From assembly GCA_000708835.1 (NCBI GenBank), contig DF237150.1, positions 84,685-148,684 on the forward strand: a stretch of DNA of 64,000 bases. Direction: 5' to 3'. This DNA comes from Klebsormidium nitens. Taxonomy: Eukaryota; Streptophyta; Klebsormidiophyceae; Klebsormidiales; Klebsormidiaceae. The position numbers were made by a program, and so were the translations under genes. Positions within the stretch are counted from its first letter, which is position 1. Each line of letters opens with the position of its first letter. The notes under the pieces were generated by a model. The model saw only the letters and a program-made list of their open reading frames with translations. It did not search any database and had not been told where the DNA came from. Positions 51,376 through 63,187 of this stretch are shown one piece after another.

Positions 51376-54300
51376 TTACTTGGCCGCGGTTGAAGGCTCG
51401 TATGAGATATCGAGGCGTTCAGCAAAATCCTTTGCCATCAGCGGGAGACCGTCCTTCAGCAGAACCTGGAAAACGGAATGAGCTCGTACGTGAGTGGCGC
51501 GATGAACAGAAGTGAATGACATGCCATTGGATGGAAAAGTGGTGACGAAGTAGGCAACTATCTGGCCGCGTAAAACAAAAACCTGTGAGACTGGGGAGAA
51601 TGGTGCTTATCAATCTGAAAATTCACGGCCCATGGCAACTCCCCTTCTTTGTGCGAAGTACGAAGTGCTGCGCAGTACGACCCAGTCATCCGACTCATTC
51701 AGCCTTGAGATACTCATCTCTCGGTCCAGCGTATCCTGGGCGTGTCAATCCTGTCTTTGCATATTTTATTGACGCGCGGATCCAAAAATGTCAGACTGTT
51801 CGAAAAGATACCTCTGGCCTTTTGACAAAGAACTCCTTGACCTCGCCAATGTCAAACTTCGAGGGGGAAAAAGAATCGAACCCAGAAATTTTATAAGCCA
51901 TTGATACAAGAATTGACCTTGGTTTCTGCGAGCACTCGCGACTACCAACAGCCGGCAGACCAACCGTTCTTCAAAAGCAGTGGGACATAAATCCAGAGGT
52001 ACTAATTTTCACGAGGGTCAGCAGATGTAAGTTGGAAGACCACATTCTCCGCCCCGCAAGTTTGTCAGCTGATTGCAATAAAGACCGTTCCTCAATCCAG
52101 TACAAAAATCGACCCTCATCCACGCGGATTGGCTGGTTGTAGCGCCCAACTCGACTTCCCTGGAGGCGTATATCAAATGAGTGTCCTTCATTTTCTCCGG
52201 AAGAGGCCCTTTCTTCTTCCTTGATTGGGCAGGCGCCCTAAAGAATGATCTTTGCTATTTCCAACAAAGTAAACCCCCATAATGAACTCTGCTATTTCCT
52301 ACAAAGTGACCCCCAAAACACACACCTTGGGCTCCCAGCCGAGCAGGTTCTTGGCCTTGGTGATGTCGGGCTTGCGCTGCTTGGGGTCGTCGGGCGTGTT
52401 GGGCACGGTCTTGAAGGACGCGCTCGGGCTGACCACCTGCTTCACGGTCTCGGCCAGCTCCAGCATGGTGAACTCGTTGGGGTTGCCGATGTTGATCGGG
52501 CCCGTGTTCTCGCCCTCCATCAGCCGGATGAGGCCGTCCACCTATCATACGAGGGGACGGCGTATGTCCGAGAGCAAGTACGCATTAGCACAGTAAATAG
52601 TGTCCGTCTTTCAAGGTGCCGATGTGGACCGGGCCTGTGTTCTCGCCCTCCACCAAACGAATAAGATTGTCCACGTATGACTCGATCAATGGAACCTCTC
52701 GAATTTCGAAGTTGGTAATTGCTGCGGCTTTGGTTGACGTGCCGTGTGGAAGCCGCCTAAACCCTGAATACATGGTGACACGTATCAAAGAAGCAGACCA
52801 CTCGGGTTTGGTTCCGATCCAAGCAAATGGGAGAGCGACGGGTGGGAAGGACAAAGCTCACCAGATCAGAGACGTAGCAGAAGCTGCGAGTCTGTGTTCC
52901 GGGAAGCTGCACCGTCATCTCTTCGCCCCTGCAAAGAAACATTGAGACGCTTACTTCCACATATCTGGACAGATACACGTACACGTTTTCCGTTCAATGT
53001 GTTATGCAGAAAGGATCAAATTGAAGGGTTCAAAACGAAAAGCACGGCGGGCAGGATCCATGTTATCACATACAAATATCGAGCATCGCTATTGGTGCAA
53101 CTCGCGCCAGCTCCGACTCGCTCAAGCACCGGCGAGCCGCAAACATTACAGTTCAGTGGAGTAACTTCACACGAAGCCCATGACTCTACTCAGGAACTCC
53201 GCTCCACGGCGCCACACCTAGACCCCTGCTCGACTAAGTCCTTGACAATTCAAGAAGCTGCAAAACCTAGACTACTAGAACCCAGCAATCCCAGACTCAA
53301 AGCCCTGCCCCCACCTGAGCGCCTGCGCAACGAAGTTGCTGACGACACGCCCGTCGTCGATGTTCATGCGCGGGCCGTACGTGTTGAAGATGCGCGCGAT
53401 GCGGATCTCGACGCCGTGCTGGCGGTGGTAGTCGAACATGAGCGTCTCCGCCACGCGCTTCCCCTCGTCGTAGCAGCTCCGCACGCCGATCGGGTTGACG
53501 TTGCCCCAGTACTCCTCCGTCTGGGGGTGCACCAGGGGGTCGCCGTAAACCTCAGACGTGGACGTCAATAGGATCCTGGTGGAAAGGGGTCAAAGGCATA
53601 GGTACTCCATTTAAGAACGAGGTTTAGGGCAGGCCTGGAGATTAAAGCCCAGACAAGGTGGGGAGGAAGATTGGAGAAAGTACGCCGATTCTGAGAACAA
53701 GACGCAAGGTATGCTAAGGCCTTCGATAATGACTGTTCGACAACTGAACGGAAAGGAGGTAGGCCTAGAAAGCAGAAGTGGGTTTGGGTGCGTAGGCAAA
53801 GCACAATCGTTCAAAGTTATGTCCTCTTGTGGCCAGAGCACAAGCGCATTGCCCGTGCTGCAAGTGCGACCAGGAGGTAGATACTTGAAAGAGTGGACCC
53901 AGCAGAATCTACTTCATGCATCCCTGTAGCCCCGAATCGTTGTTGCCCGCACGAATCATGCAATATCAGGCTTGAAACAGGACTGCAAGATTGAAGCTGT
54001 CAATGAGGATAGCTTCTGCAAGCCCACACAGCTCGACTGGTCCTTATATAAGAACGGCAAGCTAAGCTGACAAAATTTTCATTGCTGGAAAGTGGCTCAC
54101 CTGGCTCCAACTCGCTTGGCCAGACCCAGCATGTTCAGTGTGCCCATCACGTTGGTCTTGATGGTCTGCAGAAGAAAGAGCAGATTGAAGTATGAGGACA
54201 AAGTGCTTACGAGGCAGAACGTCCAAATGATATGCTGCCCTATAGTTGCGGACTTGCATATAGAACATGCGGATGCGGAAAGCCCAAGACCTGAACTATG

Positions 54301-56472
54301 ACGTCTCCAGCATAGACGAATTACAGCGTCCCCTTCTCAATCAACAAGCACAACCATCTGAACGTCCTGCGGTTCAGGTTGCACACTTAAGGACTAGCTT
54401 AGCCGGATGAATCAAACCTTTTCTCTTGGTTGTGAGCAACTGGAGCCGGCCCTTAGAGTGTTTGCTTCTGAGCAGATTCATGTGTGCGTTTGAGATGCGT
54501 CCACTCAACAGTTAGTTGGGTCCCTGGTGATGTCCTTTGATAAGGATGCACATCCAGAACAATCAGCTGAACTCTAGTTACTGAAAGGAAAGAGAGCCTA
54601 CCTTGACGGGGTTGTGCTTGTAGAAGATGGGGGAGGCAGGGCAGGCCAAGTGGTAGATCTGGTCAACCTCAACAAGAAGGGGGTCCACAACATCTGCACA
54701 AGATCAACGGAGATCTCGAGGCTTGAGCCGACTCTGGAGTGACACAGTTAGGACCGCTCACCTGGACGATGCTAAGAATCTTGTTCTTGTCTGTCCACTT
54801 AGGAGCATGACTTTAGTCTGCCCTAGTGGGCAGTCAGCCGGCAGATTGTGGACGTGCTTTTGAGTGATATTGCAGCCCGCAAGCGCAGAGCCTATAGCAC
54901 CAGACTGCTCTCAATATGACGCTTTTCACAAGAACGTGCCTCTTTGCATTCCTCATCCTCGACATATGCCAGCTGACTGAGCTCTGGTTCGGTTGCTAAT
55001 GCTTTCATTGATGCTTGTGTAGCTTGACGTCAGCATCTTGTACCTTGAAGTCAGCATCTTGAACCGGTGGTAGGCACAATCTGTCAGCTAGTCACTACCA
55101 TTACTTCCATCTGCTGAAATCAATAAGCGATTGGAAATGGCTGATTGGCTCAAGGATTAGCTGCTCGACAAGACACGGCTGCTCAATAGAGTTTGAGTGG
55201 AGCCGCAAAACCGCCACTACTTGCGGACTTGTTCGTTTCAAAGTCTTGCACGAATGGTTTCTTTGAACACACCCTTTTTCAGCTCCTTTTCAATTCAAGC
55301 AAAAGCTGGAAAAGCTCACAACGAGCTCTTGCAGGAGCTGTCAAGTCAATCTGTTGCACACTTACAGCTCTGATTGATTGACGAGAAGTGAATCAAAGAT
55401 CAATCAGCGTAGGTATCTAGACATCCAAAGAAGGAGAGGGGTTTTGAAGGCAGCCTAAAGCTCTTCATCAAGGTGTTACCAGGTAGACAGAGGGAAGCCT
55501 TACCATGCCTGATGAGCTCAAAGTCGGGGTGGTTGAGCCACTGCTTCAGGTTGCTCTTGGTGCCAGTGAAATAGTTGTCAACCACAATCACCTGCGCCCC
55601 GTAAGACAATCTAGTCTTGATTCACACGCCTACTTAGAATAGACACTACGAGCTCGTCATTTTGTCAATCAGTGCAGCTCCTCAAGTCTGATGGAGCGCA
55701 CTTATTCTAGATATCGTCAAACTGCCACTGTTATCAGTCGTGCCTTAGACATGGCAGGCACCAATCAAAGTTCGCCAACAGCAACCCTAGATATATTCTG
55801 ATCTGCTGTATCCGTCTGCATAAACACACCCATGCTCTGCGACTAGCAGTGATTATGATGCAAGTCATTCTGGCTTGATTCGGCTAATGATTGCTTTTCA
55901 GAAACATATTGAGACAGCAGGAATGGAAGGTGCGCCCAACCAGATCTGGCCACATTTGGTGGCAGATTTTTACATTGAAACACTGCCATGTATTGGATTG
56001 CTGATATGAACACCAATAAGAGCCTAAACCCTAAAGAGAGTATAGCGCACGATAAATTGAGGCGCAGAGATTGATCAACTCACCGAGTGCCCAGCTTTCA
56101 TCAACCGGTCCACCAGATGGGACCCCACAAACCCAGCTCCTCCAGTAACCAAAACCCGCAACTTGTTCTGCAACCACCAATGGACAGTTGTGAGACATCA
56201 GCTTACAGTGGCCTCAGTAGCTTGCAGAATGAGCTGAAAATGAAGCTCAGCTATGAAGCTCAAGCAGAGCAGTCACTCCAAAGAACGTCCATCTGAATGT
56301 TGGCGGCATACATCATTAGGAGCAATCATGAAGAGTCAGAAAGCCACTCTCTGACGTCTTCAGATCTATCATCCGCCAAGCTCACCTTCACCAACTTCGA
56401 CGTTCGGAGGGGAGAGGGAGAGGGAGGAGGCTTTGCAGGAGACCCAGGCACTGATCCATTGCTGTCCGCCAT
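51376..56472 (-). CDS. UXS: Cytosolic UDP-glucuronate decarboxylase (UDP-xylose synthase)
   Basis: This enzyme converts UDP-glucuronate to UDP-xylose for xylan, xyloglucan and glycoprotein synthesis. Nine minus-strand exons keep phase: 56472-56386, 56167-56084, 55591-55504, 54693-54602, 54165-54101, 53575-53315, 52928-52862, 52541-52326 and 51465-51376. They give 349 aa, close to plant UXS3/5/6 (about 342-345). There is no N-terminal membrane anchor, so this is the soluble cytosolic class, unlike Golgi UXS1/2/4. Visible features are the NAD-binding [11 protein letters not shown] (37-47), [28 protein letters not shown], the active-site [10 protein letters not shown] (from 143) and Tyr174-Lys178 in SCYDEGKR. 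Further on are [32 protein letters not shown] and [10 protein letters not shown], with a C-terminal KDFAERLD. The start is the first ATG before a Pro/Ser-rich N-terminus typical of the family. Intron 7 contains a partial copy of exon 8. The gene is divergent from the plastid protein gene at 57277. Confidence 0.96.
52604..52690 (-). repeat. Ghost copy of decarboxylase exon 8 start in intron 7
   Basis: On the minus strand from 52674 the sequence reads [19 protein letters not shown], against [19 protein letters not shown] at the real exon 8, which begins at 52541. The offset is 133 bp. The base pair before the copy is AC where the real acceptor has AG, so normal splicing to it is unlikely. About half the codon changes are synonymous. 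Downstream of the copied ~65 bases the resemblance stops. Confidence 0.8.
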
Positions 56473-57276
56473 GGCAACACCACTTTCTTTCAACCTCGAA
56501 GAAACACAAATCCGGGAAACTCACAAAAGGAGAGTAAAGCCAGGGAGCAGGAACGAGAAGGGCGACCTGGCTTTGTGAAAAGAATCGAGATCAGCTGAGT
56601 TCAGCTAACGGAGCTGAGCAATGAGCGCCAAGTTCCAATGAAATGGAGGAGCTGCCAGTGAGAATTGTTCCGATCAGCACCTGATCTCTCGCCTTTCGCG
56701 AAGTGTCTCGAGTCACTATCTAGTGCAGTTGCAAGAGCTAGCCCCGGATCGTTGCGCGACCAAGCCAAAATTGTCTCGCGCACATTGGATCAGCCCTGGC
56801 CCGAGGGACTCGGTCGATCGCGCGCTCCGCGGTATGAAAATTCAACAATCGCGCAATGTATTGTTCGCACGGGTGTTCTCTCGCGCGCGCAACATTGTTT
56901 GGAAAGTTTCGAATAGAACTTAACCGTTGATCCATGATGAATCTCCCTAATTCGCTGCACGGTGCGCTGAAGGCCGTCAGATGACGTGCTGCTCATCGAA
57001 CGGCCACTCAACATATCCCGCTCTTCGGTGTTCCGCTTTGTTCCGTGCTTCCGCTCTTCCGGTGTTCCGATCACTGAAGTCTTTGTCAAGGGCCTGAGGC
57101 TTGAGCCGCGTTTTGGCACAGGGTGGTATGTTTTCGTTTATTTCTCTGAAGGGAAGACGTCTTTGCGGCAGAGGAATACTGTAGACCATCTTTTGATCGG
57201 GCCTTTCTGGAAAGCTCTGCATCTTTCATATAGACCTGCCCTTCGCAGTGAAAAGGTCCCATAACTCTCCGGTGCA
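56473..57276. promoter_or_regulatory. Divergent intergenic region between UXS and plastid protein gene
   Basis: These 804 bp separate two start codons in opposite directions and should hold both promoters. Short repeated CCGCTCTTCGGTGTTCCG-like strings occur near 57018-57070 (CGCTCTTC-GGTGTTCCG twice). No TATA box was placed with confidence. Confidence 0.45.
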
Positions 57277-60200
57277 ATGGCGGCTGCCAACGCCGTCAGA
57301 AACTTTCCTGGCTCTCAGTTGCAGCATTGCAGAAATGATACACAATCCCTAACGAGGCGACTGCAATGTCCGCAGCCTACTAGTTGGTTTTTGCCTCCTG
57401 TTTTCAAAGCTGGCTCACCTCGACGCCCCTTCTTTGCAAGAGCCGCAGTTGGCAGCAGGGGTTCAGGGGCCAGCCCAGTGTCGCTTGGTAATGGTGGCGA
57501 TGAAATGTGGAGAAGGTTGCAGAGGGACCAGATTGAGAGGAGCGCCGAGCGCATGCCTAAAGAAGTGTTCGTACTTGCTGACTCGAGTGATGATAGAGAT
57601 GACGAGCTTGAAGATGAGACGCTGGAGGAGATGGACGATGAGGAGGCACTGTTTGAGCACGAGAGCACGTCAGATGAGGTCGGCGATGAGGTCGCAAGCG
57701 AGAGCGCGGATGGCCAGGCGGAAGGGGCATCAACAACAGCGGAATCTGAAGGTGTGGAGGGAGAGGTTGTAGAAAGTGCAGAAGTTGCGGAGGCAGAGGA
57801 CGTGATGGATGAAGAAGAAGAAGAGGAGGGGGAGGAGGTGGAACTATCGTGGGCCCAGGAAAAGTACATGGATCTGAAGCAATCTGTGGGAGTGGTGGTC
57901 GATAGGGTACCGGGCCCGAGGGTGGCCTCCAGTAATGTGCCCTGGCTGATAGCAGTGCCGCTGTCGTACCTGGCAATCACGCTGCTCATCTCAGTTGCAA
58001 AGGTCATCAAGAAAAACAACACGCCCCGGGCGCACAGGAAGCGGCAGGTGAGTGCATTACCTCCACATCAAATGCAATTTTAGATGGGGGAAGGAACTAA
58101 ATGATGTCAGGGAGCCTCCGAATGAAGAATTCTGGCTGCTAAGGTGGGGTGCTTTTCACAACACGTTGTGCATGTCTGGTTTGCACAATTTGTCACAGAG
58201 AAACGCATCAGTGTGCACGTGAGTAGGGGATGAAAATTTGGGACGCAATGCCATCTTATTAGGAAGTTGCTGCGAAGGGGCACTTCCTCCTCATTTTGGC
58301 CAATCTGCATCTCACTGTCAGTTGTTGTGCGCGGGCAACTTTTTTGGATCCGAGGTTTGAGTATACTACACGTATTTCCCAGACAAACTTTACTTGCAAT
58401 GTGAAAACCCTCCTTTGGATAGTGTTCCAAACTTATATCTGCATATCTTGATCGATATGGTTCCAGAAAGACTGCTGTATCCCCACGGTTCAAGAGTGAA
58501 CTAAATGGTGGCTCTTTTTCAAGGTGAACAAAGACAGTGGTTAATAGGAGAGATTCTCCCATTGTGATCCTTTTCAAGGAATGGATTGGGGGGACCAGTA
58601 CCTCTTCAAAAAGCCCCAAAAACGTCTGTGAGCCTGGCAGGCCAGTGTCAGAAGCTTTGCGAACAATCGAGTCATGTCATTGCTATGCTGCATAGTGAAA
58701 GACAGTCAGGGATTGCGAAGTTGCATTCGAGATCTAGGTGCAATCAGTAGGGTCAAGCACTCAACTTTTACCAGCTTCATTGCCGTGCTTCCTGATACTC
58801 CATTCCTCTGTCACTTTCCCACTTCTCCCCTTATTTTCCTCATGAGATGTCTGACATGATCTCTCAAGTTTTTTTGCAATCTGTGAGGCAGGCAGGGCTG
58901 TGCTTGACAATCAGTCCCAGCATATCATTATTCTATACGAGCAAGACTTGGCCCTTTTGCAATCGATGCATACGTGCTCACTGATCTTCACGCTTTACCA
59001 CATCCCTCTCTCGTCTATTGTCCGCAACTCGGACAGCTGGTTAAGTATTAACCTTCTTCTTTGGTAACGCAAGCAAATATGTCAGGTATGATATGTGCTC
59101 CATAACCAGCGGACTTCCAGTGGTCTGCCATCTGTCTAAAGTTGACCCTCAACCTAACCTGTTTTCCACAGGTAAACCGCAATTTTGAGTTGGTGGAGCT
59201 CATCTCAAAGTACCTGGAGGAGGATAAGAGTCAGCTGGACCCCAAGGGCTTCAGAGCGCTCCAAAGCAACGTAAGCCGCCAACCAACCCGCAAGACTGGC
59301 TACTGAAGCTCGCGTGTCAATCTTGTATTTTGCCGGTCATAAGGTTCTGACCAGAGTGGATGATGCTAAGAAGCATGTTGACCGAAGCCCTTTCAGTCCC
59401 TTTCCAGGCTATCTGATAAGATGCAGATACGACCGTAAGTCGTGATTGCAAGGAAAGAGATTGTTCATTGCTGTACGATCGGATTCCGAGGTCTTATACC
59501 CTGCGCAAGTATACTTGTGGTCAAGTCGAAGGCACTTTCAAGCTAAGCAAACTTATTGAAGAGAAGATTCAACCCGACTTTCCTGGCCCGCAGTATCAAG
59601 TCCATACCGCGTAAGACTCCGCAGAACAAACATCTGGTACGCCCGCAGCGTGAAGCCAATCCGGTTCTGGCTTTATGCCTTACCAGAAGCTATCTGGACG
59701 TTTGTAAAGTATTTTAAGGTTCAGATCTTCGCCGCCATAAGTACACCCGGACACATACAAAATTGCATTTCAAAGGCGTATTTATGTCGTCCGCTCGCTA
59801 GTCAGATGCTTGGGAACGAAACAGTCTGTCATTCTTTGCAGTTCTGAAATCCTTCGCAAGGTTATTCCTAGACGCGCTCAATGAGAAACCAGTTTTCACC
59901 TGGCTCTATGCCTTCTGGAATCTAAGCCGGACGCTCGTGAACAAAGTCATCGACACGTTTCTTGCAGATTGAGGTTTCGCCACCCAAGATCCTGCGCAAG
60001 TACATCCGATATGGACACAACAAAAAATCGATGGGACCTGGCTGTATGCCTGCAGACTCGCGTAGTCAAGATCGTCCTCCATTTTTTCTCAACTGAGTTT
60101 CTTGCCGCTCGAGATTACTGCGCAAGTGCATCCGACTCGGGCTCAACGAGAAGCTTCCGGACCTGTCTTATGCCGATGGGACGTGTGGGAATCGTGAAAG

Positions 60201-63187
60201 CTGGATAATTTTTCTGCAGTTCAAGTTCTTGCCGCAGGAGATCTTGCGCAAGTACATTCGGTACGCGATCAACAAAAGGCGATCCACCTGTCTCCCGGCC
60301 TTTCAAAGGCCATTCGGACTGTTCATCTGCAAAACTACATGTCATTCTCTGCACTTCAGGTTCTCGCCGCACGAGATCCTGCGCAAGTACATCCGGTACG
60401 CGCTCAACGAAGTCCCGGTTCGGACCTGGTTTTGAGCCCCTCAGATGCAATACTGACGCTTGTAAATGACGTCATCCGTCACGATGACGTCACTCTCTGC
60501 AGTTCAAGTTCTCGCCGCACGAGATCCTGCGCAAGTACATCCGGTATGCGCTCAACGAGAAGCCGTTCGACCCGGAGATGGTGTCCAACCTGCTGCTGCT
60601 GCGGAAGTCGTCCGGGCTGTCCGACAAGGACATGATTGGCGTGCTCAACGACATCGCATCCAAGGTCGTCAGGGCCAAAGGTGAGAACTGATTCGCTGCC
60701 TGTCCCTTCCTTTTATCTCAGTCTTGTTTTTCACTCAATCCTTTTGTCCGAAGTTCCGAACGTGGGTCGTCGGCTGGTGTTTGGGCTCATTAGAGCTACT
60801 TAGGTTCCTTCAAGAGATTTCAAAGATGAGTTGCGCACTATGAAGGACAGATTGAAGCGGATGGAAAGAATGGCCCGGCGCTGTCCTCAAGCCCTGGCCA
60901 GTGCAGTATCAGTGACGGTTAGCGTCAGTGACAGTGAGTATTTTAGACAAGCGGATGGCTAGCAGGACCTCAATTCTTTATGCTCTCTTTATGGGGTCCA
61001 TTCTTTTCCTGTCAGATCTAAGCCTGTGGGATCTAGCAGAGAGCCGCCTCTAAAAAGAGTTTTCGATGGCCGCCCCTCTATTTGCCTGCTTCGTGAATTG
61101 TCTGCTAACATCTGAGGTTCGGCTAAGTCACCCGCGCCGAAAAGGGAGTTTGTCGAATAGGGATCGAACCAGTCCGGAGAAGTGTTGACGACCTTGACCT
61201 GCTCTGGTAATGTTCGGGAGCGAGGCCTTCCTGTCTTCGTCATCCCTGTCATGAAGCTGGAAACTTACTCTGAAACAACAACCTATTCTGCAAGACTGCG
61301 ACCGATTCCAGTCTTCTGCCCAGCTCGTTGTTCGACAAAACGGAAAGGTCGACGAGTATCGTTTCAGACACGCGTACGAGCCGAGCAGCTTTTGTGTGCA
61401 GGTCCGGTGATGATGGACACCCGGGGCATGACGGAGAAGGGCATCAAGAAGAAGGCCGCGGTGCAGGCCATCTTCACCAAGCTGCTATATCTCTCGGAGG
61501 TGAGGCGATCTGGGCCCCTAAGAATTTTCTCAGCGCTAGTTTGGAGGTTGTCATGTTGACATGTAAAGAATTTGAGCCTCCAGCGCCTTCTGATGGGGTA
61601 GGTGGGAAGAGGGGGTGTTTGACATGCGGACTGAGGCTTATCTTGACTGTCTTTTCGGGTCTGGCTGGCATCTTTGGAGATATCAATTCGCTCTTACTGC
61701 GGTTTCCTCCCGAGACTGGCATCTCTGGAGAGTTCGTCCAAGTTTGCGGGTCGGCCAACGTGATGGCTTCGATACCCGACTCGTACCGTATCCCGAGCGG
61801 TCTTCCTACCGTCCTTCGGAAATGATCAGATGCTGATCGCGCACTTTTTTTCGCAGCTTTCTGACGAGATCCTCTCGCCACAAGCGCGCCATGTTATGGA
61901 GCACTGTCCTCACCTCAGAGCCGTGGGGCGCTCAACTGACGTCATCCTATCCTTGTCCCCAGCTTGAAGATACCGTCGAGGCCCAGTGGGCGCCCGGCTT
62001 GCCCCTCCCGCCGGCAACAAAAACATGCTGACGTCACGTTTTCGTTCCTCGCAGCTGGACGATCTTGTGTCGCTCGAAGCGCGTACTGTCCCGAGCAATC
62101 GCTTTCCGCCCTCTGACGGTGGTCTTAGGCCCCTCCGACGTCAGTTCGTTTTTTGCCCTTCGCTCGACAGATCGCCGTTGCCCAAGCTCTGCAAAAGCCC
62201 CCCTTGGTAATATGTGGCTGATGCCCCGCGTTTGGCACCTACAGCTGGACGAGGTCCGCGAAGCGCACGATTTTGCCGAGCGGATGTGCCGCCCCCAGGT
62301 GTCAGGCCCCTCCATCAAATGCTGCTAGCGTATATTCTCCCCTCAGCGGCAGTGGCAAGATGCTGACGTCACGTTTTTCGTCTTCTGCAGCTGGACGAGT
62401 TCCTGTCGCCCGAGGCCCGCAAGGTTCCCGAGCGGATGCCCCCCCCCAGAACAGCGGCGCCGCCCCCCCCTGCTAAGGACGAGCCGCTCGTGTTCCGGCC
62501 AGAGATGCTGAAGCAGCAGGCGACGGGGCCGACGCAGGCGGAGATTGATGCGGAGCAGAATCAGTACCTGCGAGTCAAAGAGATCTTTGGATTGACAGAG
62601 TGAGCGTCTCTTTCTTCTGGAAATCCGCATTCTGTGGAAAGAGAGCGCGTGTAAAAAGGATGTGTTGTGTCGTCCCCTCCTAGAATCCCTGCCGACAAAA
62701 AGCGGATCAGTCCCGGAGCATTGGACCTAGCGAGTGAGCCTCCTTTTGTTCTAGTGCTCTGCACCTTGTAGAACGGGGTATTTTTGGCTCCATATGTTCT
62801 TGATTTCCTGTCCGTGCAACGCGCGACACGATGCAGAACCCGTTATTTCCAGCTTAACGAGATTTGTGGATCCACGGAGTGAGCATGTTCTGGTTGGCTC
62901 CGCAGCTTGTACCGTTTTGTACCGAGTCGAAGCCTTTTACTTGCCGCGAGACTCCATACGAGGGTATTTGTTTGGGATTTGAGACATCTGTGCTCTAATT
63001 TGCTGAATCCTTCTTTTGCAGCGAGGATGCGGACAGAATCAGAATCGACACTTTGTCCGAGTCGGATGTCGTCCGACTCGAGGCACTGCTCGGGCGGAGC
63101 CCTTCTGGCGCTGGTGCCGCAGAAACGTCGTCAGACGAGGAAGACGCTGAAGAAGGGGAGAGAGAAGAGAGGGATGAGGATTCCTAG
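57277..63187 (+). CDS. Plastid-targeted acidic single-pass membrane protein, unknown function
   Basis: Six phased exons: 57277-58047, 59172-59270, 60503-60680, 61402-61499, 62391-62599 and 63022-63187, giving 506 aa. I do not recognise the family. The first ~60 residues are rich in Arg, Gln and Ser, lack acidic residues apart from one Asp, and end RPFFARAAVG, a plausible plastid transit peptide. A strongly acidic stretch follows (about 101-190, with a Glu run near 179-184). One hydrophobic helix lies at 221-244 (PWLIAVPLSYLAITLLISVA), followed by a basic cluster KKNNTPRAHRKR. The C-terminal half is helical and looks conserved: NFELVELISKYLEEDK, FKFSPHEILRKYIRYALNEK, LSDKDMIGVLNDIASKVVRAK, MTEKGIKKKAAVQAIFTKLLYLSELDEFL. 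It ends in a proline-rich linker, a further helix and an acidic tail. An envelope or thylakoid location with a stromal helical domain is an inference. Introns 2 and 4 carry arrays of decayed downstream-exon copies. Confidence 0.85.
59344..60502 (+). repeat. Tandem array of decayed exon 3 starts in intron 2
   Basis: Copies of the 3' splice site plus first ~55-65 bases of exon 3 (real start 60503) occur with starts at 60355, 60220, about 60093, 59968, 59842, about 59719, about 59594 and about 59468, with a doubtful one near 59344. Steps are 148, 135, 127, 125, 126, 123, 125 and 126 bp. The copy at 60355 matches exon 3 at 54 of 56 bases and that at 60220 at 49 of 56; farther copies have indels. 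Acceptor AG is intact at 60220, 59968 and 59842 and changed at 60355 (CAC for CAG). A shared block ending GACCTGG-like/TATGCC follows most copies, so the repeat unit includes intron sequence. Confidence 0.9.
61660..62390 (+). repeat. Array of decayed exon 5 starts in intron 4
   Basis: The start of exon 5 (real start 62391, CTGGACGAGTTCCTG) recurs after acceptor-like CAG at 62245, 62055, 61954 and 61857, with possible older remnants near 61740 and 61675. The copy at 62055 also keeps the upstream intron block GCTGACGTCACGTTTT found just before the real exon. Steps are 146, 190, 101 and 97 bp. All copies are frame-broken or diverged. Confidence 0.75.

Noticed and set aside
59271-60502. Treating the repeated exon 3-like segments as real additional exons
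   Set aside because: Most have indels or stops, phases do not join, and including them would duplicate the same helix many times; only the 60503 exon fits both neighbours.
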